A stretch of DNA of 17,060 nucleotides from Gallispira sp964526435. Its GTDB lineage: Bacteria > Bacillota > Clostridia > Lachnospirales > CAG-274. Below, one piece after another: positions 13,788-17,060 of the stretch. Where the stretch lies: the NCBI GenBank assembly GCA_964526435.1, contig CAZGIC010000046.1, positions 1 to 17,060 on the forward strand, written 5' to 3'. The notes beneath the pieces were generated by a model that worked only from the letters and a program-made list of their open reading frames with translations, had not been told where the DNA came from and did not search any database. Every line of letters starts with the position of its first letter. Within the stretch, counting starts at the first letter, position 1. A program made the translations under genes and the position numbers.

Positions 13788-14675
13788 TTGCAGAGTTTTA
13801 TTATGTTCATTCAACAGTTTATAAACGGATTGAGCCTTGGAAGTGTATACGCACTTATGGCACTTGGTTATACAATGGTTTACGGTATTGCAAAAATGCT
13901 TAATTTTGCTCACGGTGATATAATTATGGTTGGTGCATACACAGTTTCAGTTGTATGTTCTGTTCTTGGTATGTCCCCTGCCCTTGCAGTTATTGCAAGT
14001 ATTGTTGTTTGTACTGCTTTGGGGGTTATTATTGAGAAAATCGCTTATAAACCCTTAAGATCTGCATCACCCCTGGCCGTTCTTATTACTGCCATAGGTG
14101 TAAGTTATCTTTTACAAAGTGTTGCCTTACTTATATTCGGTTCAAATGCAAAGAAAGTACAGTCTGTAGTTTCCTTAAACAGTATAAGAATAGGCAACAT
14201 AGATTTATCCGGTGTAGCTCTTGTAATTATAGGAGTTACTGTACTTATTATGATTTGTCTTTCACTTTTTATAAATTGTACAAAAATTGGAAAGGCAATG
14301 CTGGCTGTATCTGAAGATAAAGGAGCAGCAGAGCTTATGGGTATTAATGTTAATGCAACAATTTCACTGACATTCGCCATTGGTTCTGCTTTGGCTGCCA
14401 TAGCAGGTGTACTTTTTGTAAGTTCTTATGGATATGTTGATCCATACACAGGTTCCCTTCCCGGTATAAAGGCCTTTGTTGCTGCTGTACTTGGAGGCAT
14501 AGGCTCCATTCCGGGAGCAATGCTGGGAGGTATTATACTTGGTATAATTGAGAGTTTATCAAAAGCTTATATATCTACTGATTTGGCAGATGCTATTGTT
14601 TTTGGTGTGTTGATCGTCGTTCTTTTGGTTAAGCCTACCGGTATGCTTGGCAAGAAGAGAATAACTAAGGTTTAA
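13788..14675 (+). CDS. livH: Branched-chain amino acid permease LivH
   Basis: One of the two integral membrane subunits of the LIV-type importer, 295 residues and very hydrophobic, with about eight predicted membrane segments. Family motifs are GSVYALMALGYTMVYG at 18-33, LNFAHGDIIMVGAY at 38-51 and GIKAFVAAVLGGIGSIPGA at 226-244, the last being the loop that docks on the ATPases. The start is TTG at 13788: AAAGGAGG at 13772-13779 lies 8 nt upstream, while the next in-frame ATG (13803) is too far from it. The stop TAA shares its last A with an ATG of the livM frame. Confidence 0.95.
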   Translation: MQSFIMFIQQFINGLSLGSVYALMALGYTMVYGIAKMLNFAHGDIIMVGAYTVSVVCSVLGMSPALAVIASIVVCTALGVIIEKIAYKPLRSASPLAVLITAIGVSYLLQSVALLIFGSNAKKVQSVVSLNSIRIGNIDLSGVALVIIGVTVLIMICLSLFINCTKIGKAMLAVSEDKGAAELMGINVNATISLTFAIGSALAAIAGVLFVSSYGYVDPYTGSLPGIKAFVAAVLGGIGSIPGAMLGGIILGIIESLSKAYISTDLADAIVFGVLIVVLLVKPTGMLGKKRITKV

Positions 14676-14689
14676 TGAGGGTGGTAATT

Positions 14690-15631
14690 ATGAAAAATAA
14701 GAAAACTATTATATATGCAGTAATTGCTGTTGTTATATTCATAGCCCTTGTTGCTTTAAACAATCTTGGTCTTTTAAACAGACAATATCAGGGCTTGCTT
14801 GTACCAATCTGTGTAAATATAATGCTTGCTGTATCTCTTAATCTTATTGTAGGATTTTTAGGAGAACTTTCTCTCGGTCACGCAGGTTTTATGTCAGTTG
14901 GAGCTTATGCAGGATGTCTTTTTACTGTACATGCAAATCTTCCTGTATATATTGAGCTTCCTATTGCTTTTATTATCGGCGGACTTGCAGCAGCAATATT
15001 TGGACTTATAATCGGTATACCGGCACTCAGATTAAAGGGTGATTATCTTGCCATTGTTACACTTGGCTTTGGTGAAATTATAAGATCCGTATTTAATTCT
15101 CTTGATATTCTGGGCGGTTCAGGCGGACTTAAAGGGATTGATAAATCAAGTAATTATATTGTTGCTTATGTTTTGGTTGTTATTACAATACTTGTTATTT
15201 CAAATCTCATTAATTCAAAGCATGGAAGAGCAATAAAGTCTATAAGAGATAATGTTATCGCCGCAGAATCAGTAGGTGTAAGTGTTGTGTACTACAAAAT
15301 ACTTGCCTTTGTTTTATCAGCATTCTTTGCTGGTGTTGCAGGCGTTTTATATGGACACAATCTTGCTATATTAAAGCCTGCCACTTTTGACTTTAACAAA
15401 TCTATTGAAATTCTTGTTATGGTCGTTCTTGGCGGTATGGGCAATATTCCAGGAAGCATAATAGCGGCTATAATTCTTACAATGCTGCCTGAAGTTCTCA
15501 GATTTCTTTCAGACTACAGAATGCTTCTCTATGCAATTGCACTTATTGCTATGATGCTTTTCAGTTCCAATCCGACACTTGTTGCTTTCAGACAAAGAAT
15601 ATTTAAAAAGAAAGTTAAAGGAGGTAAATAA
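14690..15631 (+). CDS. livM: Branched-chain amino acid permease LivM
   Basis: The second membrane subunit of the importer, 313 residues from ATG at 14690, with an N-terminal hydrophobic segment after MKNKK and roughly eight to nine membrane segments in all. Diagnostic motifs are NLIVGFLGELSLGHAGFMSV at 51-70, PALRLKGDYLAIVTLGFGEI at 111-130, and LGGMGNIPGS near the C-terminus (ATPase docking loop). GAGG at 14677-14680 is 9 nt from this ATG. An in-frame ATG at 14675 overlaps the livH stop (TAATG) and has AAGG upstream, so a start five codons earlier is possible. The last codons contain the livG ribosome binding site. Confidence 0.95.
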   Translation: MKNKKTIIYAVIAVVIFIALVALNNLGLLNRQYQGLLVPICVNIMLAVSLNLIVGFLGELSLGHAGFMSVGAYAGCLFTVHANLPVYIELPIAFIIGGLAAAIFGLIIGIPALRLKGDYLAIVTLGFGEIIRSVFNSLDILGGSGGLKGIDKSSNYIVAYVLVVITILVISNLINSKHGRAIKSIRDNVIAAESVGVSVVYYKILAFVLSAFFAGVAGVLYGHNLAILKPATFDFNKSIEILVMVVLGGMGNIPGSIIAAIILTMLPEVLRFLSDYRMLLYAIALIAMMLFSSNPTLVAFRQRIFKKKVKGGK

Positions 15632-15633
15632 TT

Positions 15634-16392
15634 ATGGCTTTATTAGAGGTTAAAGAATTAGGAATCTCCTTTGGCGGTTTAAGAGCTGTTGATAATTTCA
15701 ATCTTACTATTGAGGATGGTCAGCTCTATGGACTTATCGGACCAAACGGAGCAGGAAAAACTACTATATTTAATCTTCTGACAGGTGTGTATAAGCCTAC
15801 AGATGGCACATTTAAATTTAATGGCGAAGAAATGTCAGGAAAAACACCTATCCAGATAAATAAAAAAGGCATTGCAAGAACATTTCAGAATATCAGACTT
15901 TTTAATCAAATGTCTGTTATCGATAATGTTAAAGTAGGACTTCATAACCATTTTCATTTTTCAGTTTTGGATAGTATATTAAGACTGCCTGCACATAATA
16001 AAGGTGAAAAAGAAATGACTGAAAGAGCTATGGAAATATTAAAGATTTTCGACCTTGACAGTGAGGCAAATCATCTTTCAAGCAATCTCCCCTATGGTAA
16101 GCAAAGAAAACTTGAAATTGCAAGAGCTCTTGCCACAAATCCAAAGCTTCTGCTTCTTGATGAACCTGCCGCAGGTATGAATCCGAATGAAACAGCAGAA
16201 CTTATGAATACAATTGCACTTATAAGAGATAAGTTTAAAATTTCTATTTTACTTATCGAACATGATATGTCACTTGTAATGGGTATATGTGAAAAAATAG
16301 TCGTACTTGAATACGGCAGAGTTATATGTGATGATGTACCTGAGAATGTTAAAAACAATCCAAAGGTAATCGCAGCATATTTAGGTGATTAA
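15634..16392 (+). CDS. livG: Branched-chain amino acid transporter ATPase LivG
   Basis: One of two cytoplasmic ATP-binding subunits that power the importer, 252 residues. Walker A GPNGAGKTT is at 36-44, Q-loop Gln85 in ARTFQNIRLF, the LivG-type signature LPYGKQRKLEIARAL at 152-166, Walker B LLLLDEP at 172-178, and the H-loop His210 in LLIEHDM. All catalytic elements are intact. It begins 2 nt after the livM stop; its AAAGGAGG lies within the last livM codons, which implies coupled translation. Confidence 0.96.
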   Translation: MALLEVKELGISFGGLRAVDNFNLTIEDGQLYGLIGPNGAGKTTIFNLLTGVYKPTDGTFKFNGEEMSGKTPIQINKKGIARTFQNIRLFNQMSVIDNVKVGLHNHFHFSVLDSILRLPAHNKGEKEMTERAMEILKIFDLDSEANHLSSNLPYGKQRKLEIARALATNPKLLLLDEPAAGMNPNETAELMNTIALIRDKFKISILLIEHDMSLVMGICEKIVVLEYGRVICDDVPENVKNNPKVIAAYLGD

Positions 16393-16404
16393 GGAGGTGG
16401 AGAG

Positions 16405-17060
16405 ATGCTTAAGGTTAATGACTTAAATGTATATTACGGTGCTATTCATGCTATAAAGGGAATATCCTTTGAAGTTAATGCCGGAGAAATTGTTTCACTT
16501 ATAGGTGCTAATGGTGCGGGAAAGACTACAACTCTCCACAGTGTATCAGGACTTCTTAAATCAAACAGTGGTTCTGTAGAATTTATGGGTAAAAACATTA
16601 CAAACCTTACTGCCGATAAAATTGTAAGGCTGGGTATAGGTCATGTTCCCGAAGGAAGAAGAGTATTTCAGGAACTTAGTGTTCATGAAAATCTGGAACT
16701 TGGAGCTTTTGCCGTTAAAGATAAAGCATTTATAAAAAATGAATATGAAAGAGTTATGACTCTTTTTCCAAGACTTAAGGAAAGAAGAAAACAGCTTGCA
16801 GGAACATTATCAGGAGGCGAACAGCAAATGCTTGCAATGGGACGTGCACTTATGAGCCAGCCTAAAATGCTTCTCCTTGATGAACCTTCAATGGGTCTTG
16901 CCCCTATTATTGTAAAAGATATTTTTGAAATAATAAAATCATGTAATGATGATGGTATGACTATTCTTCTTGTTGAACAAAATGCTAAAATGGCTCTTTC
17001 TATTTCCACCAGAGCTTATGTTCTTGAAACAGGCAAAATAGTTATGTCAGGAGAAGCTTC
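16405..17060 (+). CDS. livF: Transporter ATPase LivF, cut by window end
   Basis: The second ATP-binding subunit, open at the right edge: 218 codons are present with no stop, and LivF proteins are usually about 235 residues, so only the last few are missing. Walker A GANGAGKTT is at 34-42, the LivF hallmark VPEGRRVF at 81-88, signature LSGGEQQ at 135-141, Walker B MLLLDEP at 155-161, and VEQNA at 190-194, where LivF proteins normally have Gln in place of the H-loop His. AAGGAGGTGG overlaps the livG stop and lies 4-5 nt before the ATG. This frame is easily missed because it lacks a stop in the window. Confidence 0.96.
   Translation, partial: MLKVNDLNVYYGAIHAIKGISFEVNAGEIVSLIGANGAGKTTTLHSVSGLLKSNSGSVEFMGKNITNLTADKIVRLGIGHVPEGRRVFQELSVHENLELGAFAVKDKAFIKNEYERVMTLFPRLKERRKQLAGTLSGGEQQMLAMGRALMSQPKMLLLDEPSMGLAPIIVKDIFEIIKSCNDDGMTILLVEQNAKMALSISTRAYVLETGKIVMSGEA

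Noticed and set aside
1..17060. CRISPR arrays, insertion sequences, phage or defence genes
   Set aside because: No regularly spaced repeats, transposase or integrase motifs, or nuclease/helicase cassettes were seen on either strand.

Overview
The window is AT-rich DNA from a low-GC Gram-positive bacterium, most likely an anaerobic member of the Clostridia. This is inferred from strong AAAGGAGG-type ribosome binding sites, frequent AGA and ATA codons, TTGACA/TATAAT-type promoters often with an extended -10 TGn, and above all from an ispH gene fused to ribosomal-protein-S1 repeats, a fusion known from Clostridia. A Lachnospiraceae-like host is plausible, but I could not run a search to confirm it.

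Layout. (1) 96-3487, plus strand: a complete riboflavin operon ribD-ribE-ribBA-ribH, which makes riboflavin from GTP and ribulose-5-phosphate. Any FMN riboswitch would lie left of the window. (2) 3858-4200, minus strand: ssrA (tmRNA), with a good promoter, a short tag reading frame and a 3' end where CCA is not encoded; a strong terminator lies about 225 nt downstream of its mature end. (3) 4357-5169, minus: a TIM-barrel sugar-phosphate isomerase/epimerase-like protein with its own promoter and terminator. (4) 5461-6279, minus: a secreted L,D-transpeptidase (YkuD fold) with a C-terminal Ig-like domain, divergent from (5) 6578-7075, plus: a small lipoprotein of unknown function.

(6) 7245 to the right edge, plus: a long run of closely spaced genes that could form one transcript. 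It holds an RpiR/MurR-family regulator with a palindrome over its own -10 box, an HI0933/YhiN-type flavoprotein, a chorismate mutase (AroH type) fused to cytidylate kinase, IspH fused to four S1 repeats, and a branched-chain amino acid (LIV-type) ABC transporter livK-livH-livM-livG-livF. A hairpin terminator or attenuator separates livK from livHMGF; livF is cut by the window end.

Most of the content is core metabolism and translation. I see no CRISPR array, insertion sequence, phage genes or defence system. The observations most worth a second look are two gene fusions treated differently by the sequence (AroH-Cmk has no internal start; IspH-S1 has a near-perfect internal Shine-Dalgarno and ATG at the domain junction, with a codon-usage change there), the palindrome on the murR-like promoter, tandem 11-bp repeats upstream of the isomerase promoter, and the unusual 3' region of ssrA.
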